In this document: positions 1-5,295 of the stretch, in pieces
Layout of the letters: each line of letters opens with the position of its first letter
How positions within the stretch are numbered: position 1 is the stretch's first letter
Assembly (NCBI GenBank): GCA_021203945.1
Contig: JAJQAF010000144.1
Span: 475-5,769, forward strand
Origin: Campylobacter sp.
GTDB lineage: Bacteria; Campylobacterota; Campylobacteria; Campylobacterales; Campylobacteraceae
Direction of reading: 5' to 3'
DNA length: 5,295 nt
Program-made: the position numbers and the translations under genes
The notes under the pieces: generated by a model
Seen by the model: only the letters and a program-made list of their open reading frames with translations
What the model was told of the DNA's origin: nothing
Databases searched by the model: none

Positions 1-27
1 ATACAAAATTAACAATAAAACCGTAAG

Positions 28-36
28 ATTATATCA
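28..36 (-). promoter_or_regulatory. Candidate extended -10 promoter downstream of tssG
   Basis: The minus-strand element TGATATAAT (28-36) is an exact TGnTATAAT extended -10 box, which works without a strong -35. It lies about 37 bp after the tssG stop and would start transcription near position 20, leaving the window to the left. The remaining bases in 1-72 hold no ORF, no clear terminator and no ribosome binding site, so the gene it would serve is not visible. In A+T-rich DNA a TATAAT can occur by chance; the TG pair raises the odds moderately. Confidence 0.4.
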
Positions 37-72
37 CAACTTCCTAAAATTAATATTTCAGAAAAGTTAAAT

Positions 73-978
73 CTACGCATACAACTTAAACGACATCAAA
101 TACGAATTTTTACTTTTTTTACTAATTATAGAGCCATATCCAAGCTTACTATGAGAAATATCTCCCAAGGCTAGATTCATTTTTGAGGAATAATTTATAC
201 TTATATATAAATCGACCGCGAATTCGTTGTTGGTCAAAAATATAATACTTTCTTTCAGTTTGTTATATTTTTGCCCGCTCGGGAAATATTTTACGGCTTC
301 ATCGTAGCCTATATCTTTTATGTAAATAGCTATCTTGTTTTGATAGGTTGAAGCCTTTTCTCCTAATATAAAATTTCGACCTAAAACGTTGTTAAAATCG
401 CCGAGACAGTTACGTTGTTTAGGGGCTATCGTTATTTGATGAGGCACATTTTCTATTATGCGGAGTTTGTCTTTCAGATTAAAATTATATTCAAGCACTT
501 TTTGTATTTGATGTTTCGGTCGCCTCAAGCTTAAAAGCAACGGAGCGAATGGTAAATAGGTCTTAGCGGTATCTTTGTCTTTTATTCCCAATATATTAAA
601 TAAAATCATTGAGATTCTATCGCTAAAGTCGCTCTTAAAAGACTTAGGATAGTTTTGCATACATACGCTTTCAAAAAATATCCACAATATATAGTTGTTA
701 AAAAAATCAAAAAATAGTTTCCAACCATCGTTGTCACTTCTTGAAAATTTATCAAGCATATAGCTAGGCAACTGCGACGAATTCCCGTAAAGTCCCATAA
801 AATTTACCATTATCTCTATAAAAAATTCTTTCTGAGACTTATCTAGTTTTACGTATTCGATCTCTTTTGTCGGATGACCCAAATTCGTGCTATTTTTTAA
901 GACAATGTTTTTTTTATCATGACTACTTAAAATTTTTTTTATGAGCTTATAAAAAGATATATCTTTTGTATCATTCAT
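73..978 (-). CDS. tssG: T6SS baseplate protein TssG (VasB/ImpH)
   Basis: TssG is the partner of TssF in the baseplate wedge and links it to TssK. At 301 residues it is somewhat shorter than many TssG proteins (about 330-350), with a diverged, lysine-rich N-terminus. Recognisable features: VNFMGLYGNSSQLPSYMLD (58-76), the family 'FMGLxGxxGxLPxxY'; the FFDFFNNYILWIFFESV helix (89-105), matching 'FLDxFxHRLxSLFYRAW'; ITIAPKQRNCLGDFNNVLGR (182-201), the family loop with 'LG ... LG'; FILGEKASTYQNKIAIYI (203-220); and LALGDISHSKLGYG (269-282), corresponding to the closing 'LGxxSWLG'. The ATG lies in an ATGA overlap (975-978) with the tssF stop and has no clear Shine-Dalgarno sequence, so translation is probably coupled to tssF. 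Two A8 runs lie in codons near 908-940. Expected partners outside the window are TssK, VgrG and the membrane complex. Confidence 0.93.
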   Translation of the reverse strand: MNDTKDISFYKLIKKILSSHDKKNIVLKNSTNLGHPTKEIEYVKLDKSQKEFFIEIMVNFMGLYGNSSQLPSYMLDKFSRSDNDGWKLFFDFFNNYILWIFFESVCMQNYPKSFKSDFSDRISMILFNILGIKDKDTAKTYLPFAPLLLSLRRPKHQIQKVLEYNFNLKDKLRIIENVPHQITIAPKQRNCLGDFNNVLGRNFILGEKASTYQNKIAIYIKDIGYDEAVKYFPSGQKYNKLKESIIFLTNNEFAVDLYISINYSSKMNLALGDISHSKLGYGSIISKKSKNSYLMSFKLYA

Positions 979-2696
979 ATTAAAGCTTTATTGCCGCTAA
1001 ACAATGGGTAGTCCATAACGACTTTGCTTTGAACACACTTTATCTTTAACTCGCAAAATGAATTTATAGAGGCGAAACTGGATAAAAATTTAGACAAGAC
1101 AAGACCCGTTATATATACCTCGCCTATGCTGTAAAATTTACTTTCGTCAATATAAAATATACACAATATGCCTTTTTTTACAATTTGCTCGTCTATGCGG
1201 TATATGGGCTTTGTCTTTATATCCTGTATAGAATTCGCAATAGTTTGCGACGATACGTTGTCTCTATCGAAAGTAAAAGCGTCCAAAACGGCCAAAAAGG
1301 ACTTTTTATCAAGTATAGTTTGATAGCTAAAAGAGAGTATGGATACGAGTTTCCATAAGAGATTCCCGTCTATATTTACTTTATGTACGGCGGTAGGGAC
1401 AGTGATGTTCTTTGTTGCGATATCTTGACGATCCTGTAAATTATTAATATCGGATATTTTTAAGCCGGAAGGTAAGTTGCCGTTACAACACAATGTCTCT
1501 ACGGTTACGGTTTGATCTTTATCCGAGTTGGAAAAAAACGAAATTTCTTTATATGTGTTTGAATTTGCGTCCAGCCTATCTCTAAGAGAGTAAAAATCGC
1601 CGACATCATTACCTTCAAAGAAATTAAACCTTTCAAAACTTTTATAATTTTTAAGTATCCTTCTGCCGGTATCGCTACTATGAGCTATAACTTTACTTAC
1701 TTGTACTATCTCATAAGCGTCTATCTTGGCTCTATCCATAAAAATTCTATACCCGTTTCTTTTGTTGTTATTTAAAATAGGCTCGGCACTCATTTCAAAT
1801 AAATTTATAATAGGAGTAGCAAATAATGAAAAATACTCCGTTCTAGGGATATAACCGCTTGGCAAATCTCTATCAAAAATAAATTTTATATTAAAATTTT
1901 TTGAAGAGGAATTTTTAAGAATATCTAAATTTTTTATACTTATAAAATTAAATTTATACGGTGCAAAAAATAGCTCTTGCAAGAGAGAAAAAGCTTCAAA
2001 CCCGAATCCATCGTATTCTATCAGCTTATCGTCAAGCCCCATTGCGTCTATCGATTGTAACGGCAAATGAAATTCCTCATTGCTATCGGGGCAAAATACG
2101 ACAAGTTTTTTTAGATACATCTTCATCCACATTACAAGGGTAGCGGACATATATACGTCGTTTCCGAGGTATAAATTGAGCTGCGTCATATCAAGATCGG
2201 CTAGACTAATATCGTCTTTTGTTATGTTGAGCTCTAAATTTAAAATATAATCGTTTTTATTGTTACTAAGATACGTTTTTGAAATTTTAAGCGGATATAA
2301 ATAAACGTCATATATCGTTTTAAATTTGCATTTTACGTCTCGGATAGGTTTTGAAATAACTGTGGAATTTTTAGGTATAACCAGACTGTTTTTAGAACTA
2401 TCGTTTTTGAGCAAAAATTCTTGAACGCAAGAAGAAGGAATCGGATTTGTGTAGTTTGGAGATACTATATTTATCAAAGATTCCGCTATAAGCGGTATAT
2501 TTTCATCAAGCTCCTGATGAATTTTAGACGTGAGTATGGCAACGTTTTCTATGATTCTCTCTACGTCGGGATCCTTGTTATCTACACCTAAAAACGGGGC
2601 TATTTTAGGAAATTTTTCGACAAACAACTCTCTCATCTCATAAAGATAAGCCATTTCTTTACGAAAATATAATATATTGTTATCGTTTTTTTTCAC
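975..2696 (-). CDS. tssF: T6SS baseplate protein TssF (VasA/ImpG)
   Basis: TssF is the major wedge protein of the T6SS baseplate; two copies combine with one TssG, plus TssE and TssK, around the VgrG hub. The 573-residue length is close to the family norm. Motifs seen in order: ILYFRKEMAYLYEMRELF then FPKIAPFLG (8-36), matching the family's N-terminal 'YYNREL-x-x-LREM ... FPKIAxRLG'; FSLLQELFFAPYKFNF (236-251), the family 'FRLLQEYFAFPEKF'; LFATPIINLFEMSAEPI (291-307); VETLCCNGNLPSGL (399-412); LLWKLVSILSFSY (446-458), the family 'WRLISHLSLNY'; and VLSKFLSSFASINSFCEL (533-550). The start is GTG, supported by GAGG 7 nt upstream and by the conserved motif beginning at residue 8; starting at the ATG at codon 15 would cut it. 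An A8 run follows the GTG directly. The stop TGA overlaps the tssG ATG. Confidence 0.96.
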   Translation of the reverse strand: MKKNDNNILYFRKEMAYLYEMRELFVEKFPKIAPFLGVDNKDPDVERIIENVAILTSKIHQELDENIPLIAESLINIVSPNYTNPIPSSCVQEFLLKNDSSKNSLVIPKNSTVISKPIRDVKCKFKTIYDVYLYPLKISKTYLSNNKNDYILNLELNITKDDISLADLDMTQLNLYLGNDVYMSATLVMWMKMYLKKLVVFCPDSNEEFHLPLQSIDAMGLDDKLIEYDGFGFEAFSLLQELFFAPYKFNFISIKNLDILKNSSSKNFNIKFIFDRDLPSGYIPRTEYFSLFATPIINLFEMSAEPILNNNKRNGYRIFMDRAKIDAYEIVQVSKVIAHSSDTGRRILKNYKSFERFNFFEGNDVGDFYSLRDRLDANSNTYKEISFFSNSDKDQTVTVETLCCNGNLPSGLKISDINNLQDRQDIATKNITVPTAVHKVNIDGNLLWKLVSILSFSYQTILDKKSFLAVLDAFTFDRDNVSSQTIANSIQDIKTKPIYRIDEQIVKKGILCIFYIDESKFYSIGEVYITGLVLSKFLSSFASINSFCELKIKCVQSKVVMDYPLFSGNKALI

Positions 2697-3085
2697 TACA
2701 AAACCTCACAATACCTATTGTTGCGAAAAGTTACTTTTATGGTAAATTCTTTGAAAGCATCCGATTTTCGCGCATAAACTATATCGAACGTAAGCTGCCA
2801 CGGCTTTAGCGAATCATCATAGTTAATAGAGACGATATTTATTCTATTTTCATATTTTTTAATCAAATCATATATCTCTTTGCCCATTATTTGACAAAGC
2901 TCGTTTGAATCGATATTTAAAAACGACATATCCGGCAGGCTTGCGCCCTCAAAGGTTATACAGTCGTCAAATTTAGAATTTAAAAGTATACCGATATTTT
3001 CTTTTATATCTTTTAGTATGTCTTGGCTGTAAGGTTTTGTGTTTTCATCATCCAAAACATACAAAACCCTATCACTTAACGACAT
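2696..3085 (-). CDS. tssE: T6SS baseplate / sheath initiator TssE (gp25-like)
   Basis: TssE is the homologue of phage T4 gp25. It sits in the baseplate wedge and templates the first ring of TssB/TssC sheath. The protein is 129 residues from the ATG at 3083-3085, or 132 from an in-frame GTG at 3092-3094. I prefer the ATG because the N-terminus MSLSDRVL matches the usual 'MSLLDRL' opening and a GGGTGG site lies 5 nt upstream. Visible family features are the helix DILKDIKENIGILLNSK before the domain, a SLPDMS turn corresponding to the 'GLPDL' motif, the helix with KYENRINIVSI, and the closing beta strands. The conserved gp25 EPR(L) motif reads ENR(I) here (codons at 2843-2851): the acidic and arginine residues are kept but the proline is lost. 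The gene follows tssC by 20 nt and overlaps tssF by 1 nt (TAGTG). Confidence 0.9.
   Translation of the reverse strand: MSLSDRVLYVLDDENTKPYSQDILKDIKENIGILLNSKFDDCITFEGASLPDMSFLNIDSNELCQIMGKEIYDLIKKYENRINIVSINYDDSLKPWQLTFDIVYARKSDAFKEFTIKVTFRNNRYCEVL
2704..2707 (-). promoter_or_regulatory. Ribosome binding site of tssF inside the end of tssE
   Basis: GAGG lies 7 nt before the GTG start (2694-2696), within the last codons of tssE. It supports the GTG instead of the later in-frame ATG at codon 15. Confidence 0.65.
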
Positions 3086-3090
3086 ACGAC

Positions 3091-3096
3091 CCACCC
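3091..3096 (-). promoter_or_regulatory. Weak ribosome binding site deciding the tssE start
   Basis: GGGTGG lies 5 nt before the ATG at 3083-3085 and is the only purine-rich Shine-Dalgarno-like element near the gene start. The in-frame GTG at 3092-3094 sits inside it and has no AAGGA-type site of its own, which favours the ATG. This site is clearly poorer than those of tssB and tssC. Confidence 0.4.
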
Positions 3097-3105
3097 AAAG
3101 CCAAA

Positions 3106-4557
3106 CTACTCTTTATCTAATTTGCCGACTAAAGATAGTTCAAAATTCGCACCCATAAATTTGAAGTGAGGTCTAGCAAGCAGCTCTATTTTATACCAGC
3201 CCGGTTCTCCCGGTATGTCATTAACGTTTATTCTGGCACTTCTAAAAGGTCTTCTGCTCCTTACGTCGGCCGGCGGATTTTCTTGATCGGATATATACTG
3301 CCTTAGCCACTCGTTCAAACCTCGCTCTACGTCGGCTCGCTCTTTCCAAGTTCCTATCTCCTCTCTTTGAAGTACCTTTAGATAATGAGCCAAACGAGAT
3401 ATTAAAAATATATAAGGAAGTTGAGTTCCTAGCCTAAAATTCGTCTCCGCTTGCTTGCCTTCCGGGGTGTTTGGAAATACTTTTGGCTTTAATGCGGAAT
3501 TTGCGGAAAAGAATGCGGCATTATTGCTATCTCTTCTTAAAGTAAGCGTTATAAAGCCATTTTCGGATAATTCGTATTCTCTTCTATCCGTAATTAAAAC
3601 TTCAGTAGGAATTTTTGCTTGGACGCTACCGTAATTCTCGTAAAGATAAGTAGGAAGATCCTTTACCGTTCCTCCGCCTTTTGGTCCTATAATATTGCCG
3701 CACCATCTAAAATCGGCAAAACTTTCCGTTAGCCTAGTAGCGAAGGCAAAGGCAGAATTTCCCCACAACATATGTTCATGAGATTCTTCTACGTTTTCTT
3801 TATAATTAAAGCTTTTTATAGGGTTATCTTCCGGCATATATGGAGCACGAGTCAAAAATCTAGTAGCCAATAATCCTACGTATTTAGCGTCTTCATTCTC
3901 TCTAAAAGTTCTCCATCTCGTATATTGAGGTCCTTCTAACATACTTTTTAGATCTTTGATATTTTCCAGTTCGGAATAATTTTCTAATCCGAAAAATTTA
4001 GCGGACAACGACGTCAAAAACGGCGAATGGCTCATAGCCGAAACCGACGACATTTTGTTTAAAAAAGTCATATCGGTATTTGTTTTATCCAATTCATAAT
4101 CACCGACTATGGCACCTATAGGCTCTCCGCCGAATTGTCCGTATTCTTGCGAATATACCTGTTTGTAAATTATGCTTTGAGTAATATCCAAGTTTGATTC
4201 AAAATCTTCAAGTATTTCTTCTTTGGTAATATCGGAAAGAACCACTTTGATATTTTCGTTGAAATTCGTCCTTTCCACTAAAAAGCGAACTCCCCTCCAT
4301 GTTGATTCAAGCTTTTGAAAATCTTTATTATGAAGCACCTCGTCCATTTGTTTAGAAAGCAAGCCGTCTATATGCGCGATCATCTCGTCAAGAGCTAGTT
4401 TATTGATCTTTTCTTCCGGATTTTCAGAACTTACTACGTTAGAAAGGAATTCCGCAACCCCTTTTTTTACTATACTGTAGCTTTCGTCCTCTTTTGAATA
4501 TCTACTCTTTTCCATTATACTTTCAATAATAGGCGTTTGAACTTTTGTTTCAGACAT
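3106..4557 (-). CDS. tssC: T6SS contractile sheath large subunit TssC (VipB)
   Basis: TssC is the large sheath protein, interleaved with TssB in a helical tube. The 483-residue product is full length for the EvpB/VipB family. The N-terminal helix PIIESIMEKSRY (9-20) is followed by a helical region and HNKDFQKLESTWRGVRFLV (76-94). Next come the core sheath motifs: EPIGAIVGDYE (145-155), WRTFRENEDAKYVGLLATRF (215-234), LWGNSAFAFATRL (264-276), the glycine-rich GPKGGGTVKDLP (291-302), PTEVLITDRREYEL (317-330) and LPYIFLISRLAHYLKVLQRE (380-399). The C-terminal domain ends with PGEPGWYKIELLARPHFKF (449-467). The ATG start has a good site overlapping the tssB stop. No frameshift or internal stop is seen. 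This is the best conserved gene in the window. In other T6SSs the N-terminal helix is the part of a contracted sheath recognised by the ClpV unfoldase; it is retained here. Confidence 0.98.
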   Translation of the reverse strand: MSETKVQTPIIESIMEKSRYSKEDESYSIVKKGVAEFLSNVVSSENPEEKINKLALDEMIAHIDGLLSKQMDEVLHNKDFQKLESTWRGVRFLVERTNFNENIKVVLSDITKEEILEDFESNLDITQSIIYKQVYSQEYGQFGGEPIGAIVGDYELDKTNTDMTFLNKMSSVSAMSHSPFLTSLSAKFFGLENYSELENIKDLKSMLEGPQYTRWRTFRENEDAKYVGLLATRFLTRAPYMPEDNPIKSFNYKENVEESHEHMLWGNSAFAFATRLTESFADFRWCGNIIGPKGGGTVKDLPTYLYENYGSVQAKIPTEVLITDRREYELSENGFITLTLRRDSNNAAFFSANSALKPKVFPNTPEGKQAETNFRLGTQLPYIFLISRLAHYLKVLQREEIGTWKERADVERGLNEWLRQYISDQENPPADVRSRRPFRSARINVNDIPGEPGWYKIELLARPHFKFMGANFELSLVGKLDKE

Positions 4558-4563
4558 AATTAA

Positions 4564-4569
4564 TCCTTT
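4564..4569 (-). promoter_or_regulatory. Ribosome binding site of tssC, overlapping the tssB stop
   Basis: AAAGGA lies 6 nt before the tssC ATG (4555-4557) and shares two bases with the tssB TAA stop. Ribosomes ending tssB would stop on the tssC initiation site, which suggests coupled synthesis of the sheath pair. Confidence 0.75.
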
Positions 4570-5056
4570 ATTCGTTTATATTTTTAGTATCTTGTATTTC
4601 CAACAAAAGCTCTTGCTTTGTTTTAACGTCTTTTAAAACGTCCAAAACGGCTTTTCTAAAATCAGGAATATTCCCCATAGGTCCCTTAAGCGAAACCAGA
4701 GCCTTTCTAAGCTCTATAAGTTTATTAATCTCCGGTATTTGCCTTGCTATATTGTCCGGGGAAAAGTCTTGCATATTTGATATTTTCAGCTCCACGTTTA
4801 TCTCTTCACCGCCGACTCCAAGCTTATTATCTACGGTAAAATTCGTTTTGATGTCCATTTTTTGCATAACTTGATCAAAATTGGTCTTATTTATAGATAT
4901 AACCTCTCGATCTTCGACGGGAGTGTCGTTACGACCTGTTAAATTCGCCATAACCATAACCTTTAAAGGAAGCTCTACGTCAGCCTCTTGGTTATTCGTT
5001 TTTGTTTTATACGTTATATTTATACGCTCTTTCGGAGCTACTGAGTTGTTAGCCAC
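4568..5056 (-). CDS. tssB: T6SS contractile sheath small subunit TssB (VipA)
   Basis: TssB pairs with TssC to build the contractile sheath around the Hcp tube in the cytoplasm; contraction drives the tube and spike out of the cell. The 162-residue protein has the usual family length and motifs: SVAPKERINITY (5-16), ELPLKVMVMANLTGR (28-42), a DFSPDNIARQIPE segment (97-109) and the LKGPMGNIPDFRK block (123-135), all hallmarks of the VipA/ImpB family. No signal peptide or membrane segment is present, as expected. The start is GTG, supported by an AAGGA site 7 nt upstream and by an in-frame TAA 18 bp further up, so no longer form is possible from ATG. The stop TAA overlaps the ribosome binding site of tssC 10 nt ahead, which suits co-translation of the two sheath subunits. 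Transcription may start from the candidate promoter at 5094-5124. Confidence 0.97.
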   Translation of the reverse strand: MANNSVAPKERINITYKTKTNNQEADVELPLKVMVMANLTGRNDTPVEDREVISINKTNFDQVMQKMDIKTNFTVDNKLGVGGEEINVELKISNMQDFSPDNIARQIPEINKLIELRKALVSLKGPMGNIPDFRKAVLDVLKDVKTKQELLLEIQDTKNINE

Positions 5057-5063
5057 GGTAATA

Positions 5064-5068
5064 TCCTT
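5064..5068 (-). promoter_or_regulatory. Ribosome binding site of tssB
   Basis: AAGGA lies 7 nt before the GTG at 5054-5056. With an in-frame TAA only 18 bp upstream of the GTG, this site fixes the non-ATG start of tssB. Confidence 0.8.
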
Positions 5069-5093
5069 ATCTTAAGTTTGATGAATCTACAAA

Positions 5094-5124
5094 ATTATAT
5101 TTAAAAAAGCATTAAATCTTTTTT
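5094..5124 (-). promoter_or_regulatory. Candidate sigma-70 promoter for tssB
   Basis: On the minus strand a perfect TATAAT (5094-5099) is preceded by a T6 run (5119-5124 as written on the plus strand is the other arm; the minus-strand T6 is 5103-5108) and followed by about 37 bp to the tssB start codon. No TTGACA-like -35 is seen at the usual distance. Housekeeping promoters in Campylobacter typically rely on a -10 box with upstream T-rich periodicity instead of a clear -35, so this fits the inferred host. Transcription would start near 5086-5088 and give a short leader of about 30 nt before the GTG. This is a sequence match only; read-through from the upstream gene remains possible. Confidence 0.5.
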
Positions 5125-5126
5125 AA
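5101..5126. repeat. Perfect 9-bp inverted repeat with 8-nt spacer between tssA end and tssB
   Basis: The arms TTAAAAAAG (5101-5109) and CTTTTTTAA (5118-5126) are exact reverse complements around an 8-nt loop (5110-5117). The repeat lies immediately upstream of the TATAAT box for tssB and about 30 bp after the stop of the preceding gene. It could be an operator overlapping the promoter spacer, or a weak, A/U-rich terminator hairpin for the upstream gene. The stem has only one G:C pair, so a strong terminator is doubtful, and A+T-rich DNA produces such repeats by chance more often than balanced DNA does. Confidence 0.5.
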
Positions 5127-5156
5127 GGAAACGTTTTTATTCTAAATTTATAGAGC

Positions 5157-5295
5157 CTAAAAAGACCTTGCCTTTTCATAGACGTCGGATAGATATTCTC
5201 TAAGCTCGGTAGTTTCTATTAGTTTTACTATTTGCGAATATATGGTTCTTGCATTATTTTTCATATTATTATCGCAAAATAACTCCGCCATTAAT
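5157..5295 (-). CDS. tssA: C-terminal fragment of a probable TssA (VasJ/ImpA-type) T6SS protein, cut by the window edge
   Basis: Only the last 45 codons are in the window; the reading frame is open to the right edge and stops at TAG (5157-5159). The visible tail begins LMAELFCDN, continues with two helical stretches (ARTIYSQIVKLIE and ELREYLSDVYEKA) and ends ARSF. The pattern 'A-x-L-C ... A-x-x-I ... L-x-x-x-I-E ... L-x-E' resembles the end of VasJ-type TssA C-terminal domains, which form the ring or star that primes sheath assembly and in some classes caps its distal end. Position directly before tssB on the same strand also fits tssA. A methionine near the edge (second visible codon) could in principle start a 44-residue ORF, but it has no visible upstream context and is more likely internal. 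The family call rests on a short tail plus context, so it is tentative; another T6SS-cluster gene is the main alternative. Confidence 0.55.
   Translation of the reverse strand, partial: LMAELFCDNNMKNNARTIYSQIVKLIETTELREYLSDVYEKARSF

Noticed and set aside
1..72. Possible terminator after tssG
   Set aside because: No G:C-bearing stem followed by a T-run is visible on the minus strand; the region is merely A+T-rich.
1961..2143. Plus-strand open frame of 60 codons
   Set aside because: It lies fully inside tssF on the opposite strand, has no family resemblance, and tssF motifs run through the same bases.
4881..5075. Plus-strand open frame of 64 codons with a hydrophobic stretch
   Set aside because: It is antisense to the conserved N-terminal half of tssB; the hydrophobic look comes from reading the complement of a charged, lysine/glutamate-rich coding strand.
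5101..5126. Inverted repeat as a strong intrinsic terminator of the upstream gene
   Set aside because: The stem has a single G:C pair, and the U-run is part of the stem itself with no clean U-tract after it, so I list it as a repeat and not as a terminator.
5129..5136. Short palindrome AAACGTTT in the gap before tssB
   Set aside because: Eight bases are too few to stand out in this composition, and no second copy is seen nearby.
1..5295. CRISPR array, tRNA/rRNA gene, insertion sequence or attachment site
   Set aside because: No regularly spaced repeats, cloverleaf-like segment, transposase frame or flanking direct repeats are seen; nearly all bases are accounted for by T6SS genes.

Overview
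The window is a compact stretch of a type VI secretion system (T6SS) locus, read entirely from the minus strand. In the order of transcription it carries the end of an upstream gene (probably tssA), then tssB, tssC, tssE, tssF and tssG. The strong A+T bias, the lysine-, asparagine- and isoleucine-rich proteins, the AAGGA-type ribosome binding sites and a T-rich tract just before a TATAAT -10 box point to an epsilonproteobacterium (Campylobacterota), most likely Campylobacter or a close relative. The sequence alone does not settle the species.

Layout from right to left (5' to 3' of the transcript): 5157-5295 holds the last 45 codons of a TssA-like protein. A gap of about 100 bp (5057-5156) follows, with a perfect 9-bp inverted repeat, a consensus TATAAT and a good ribosome binding site, so tssB may have its own promoter. 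tssB (4568-5056, GTG start) and tssC (3106-4557) encode the two sheath subunits. tssE (2696-3085) encodes the gp25-like sheath initiator, and tssF (975-2696, GTG start) and tssG (73-978) encode the baseplate wedge proteins. tssE/tssF overlap by 1 nt and tssF/tssG by 4 nt, as expected for translational coupling of baseplate parts. Positions 1-72 hold no gene but contain an extended -10 element (TGATATAAT) pointing out of the window on the minus strand.

Together the genes encode the contractile half of a T6SS. TssF, TssG and TssE form the baseplate wedge, TssE seeds the sheath, TssB/TssC polymerise around the Hcp tube, and TssA primes or caps the growing sheath. The membrane complex (TssJLM), TssK, Hcp, VgrG, any ClpV and all effectors lie outside the window if present.

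All five complete genes are intact and recognisable. I see no new system here. The points worth a second look are small: the promoter/palindrome before tssB, an ENR variant of the EPR motif in TssE, the weak start of tssE, A8 tracts at the 5' ends of tssF and tssG, and a possible separate promoter after tssG.
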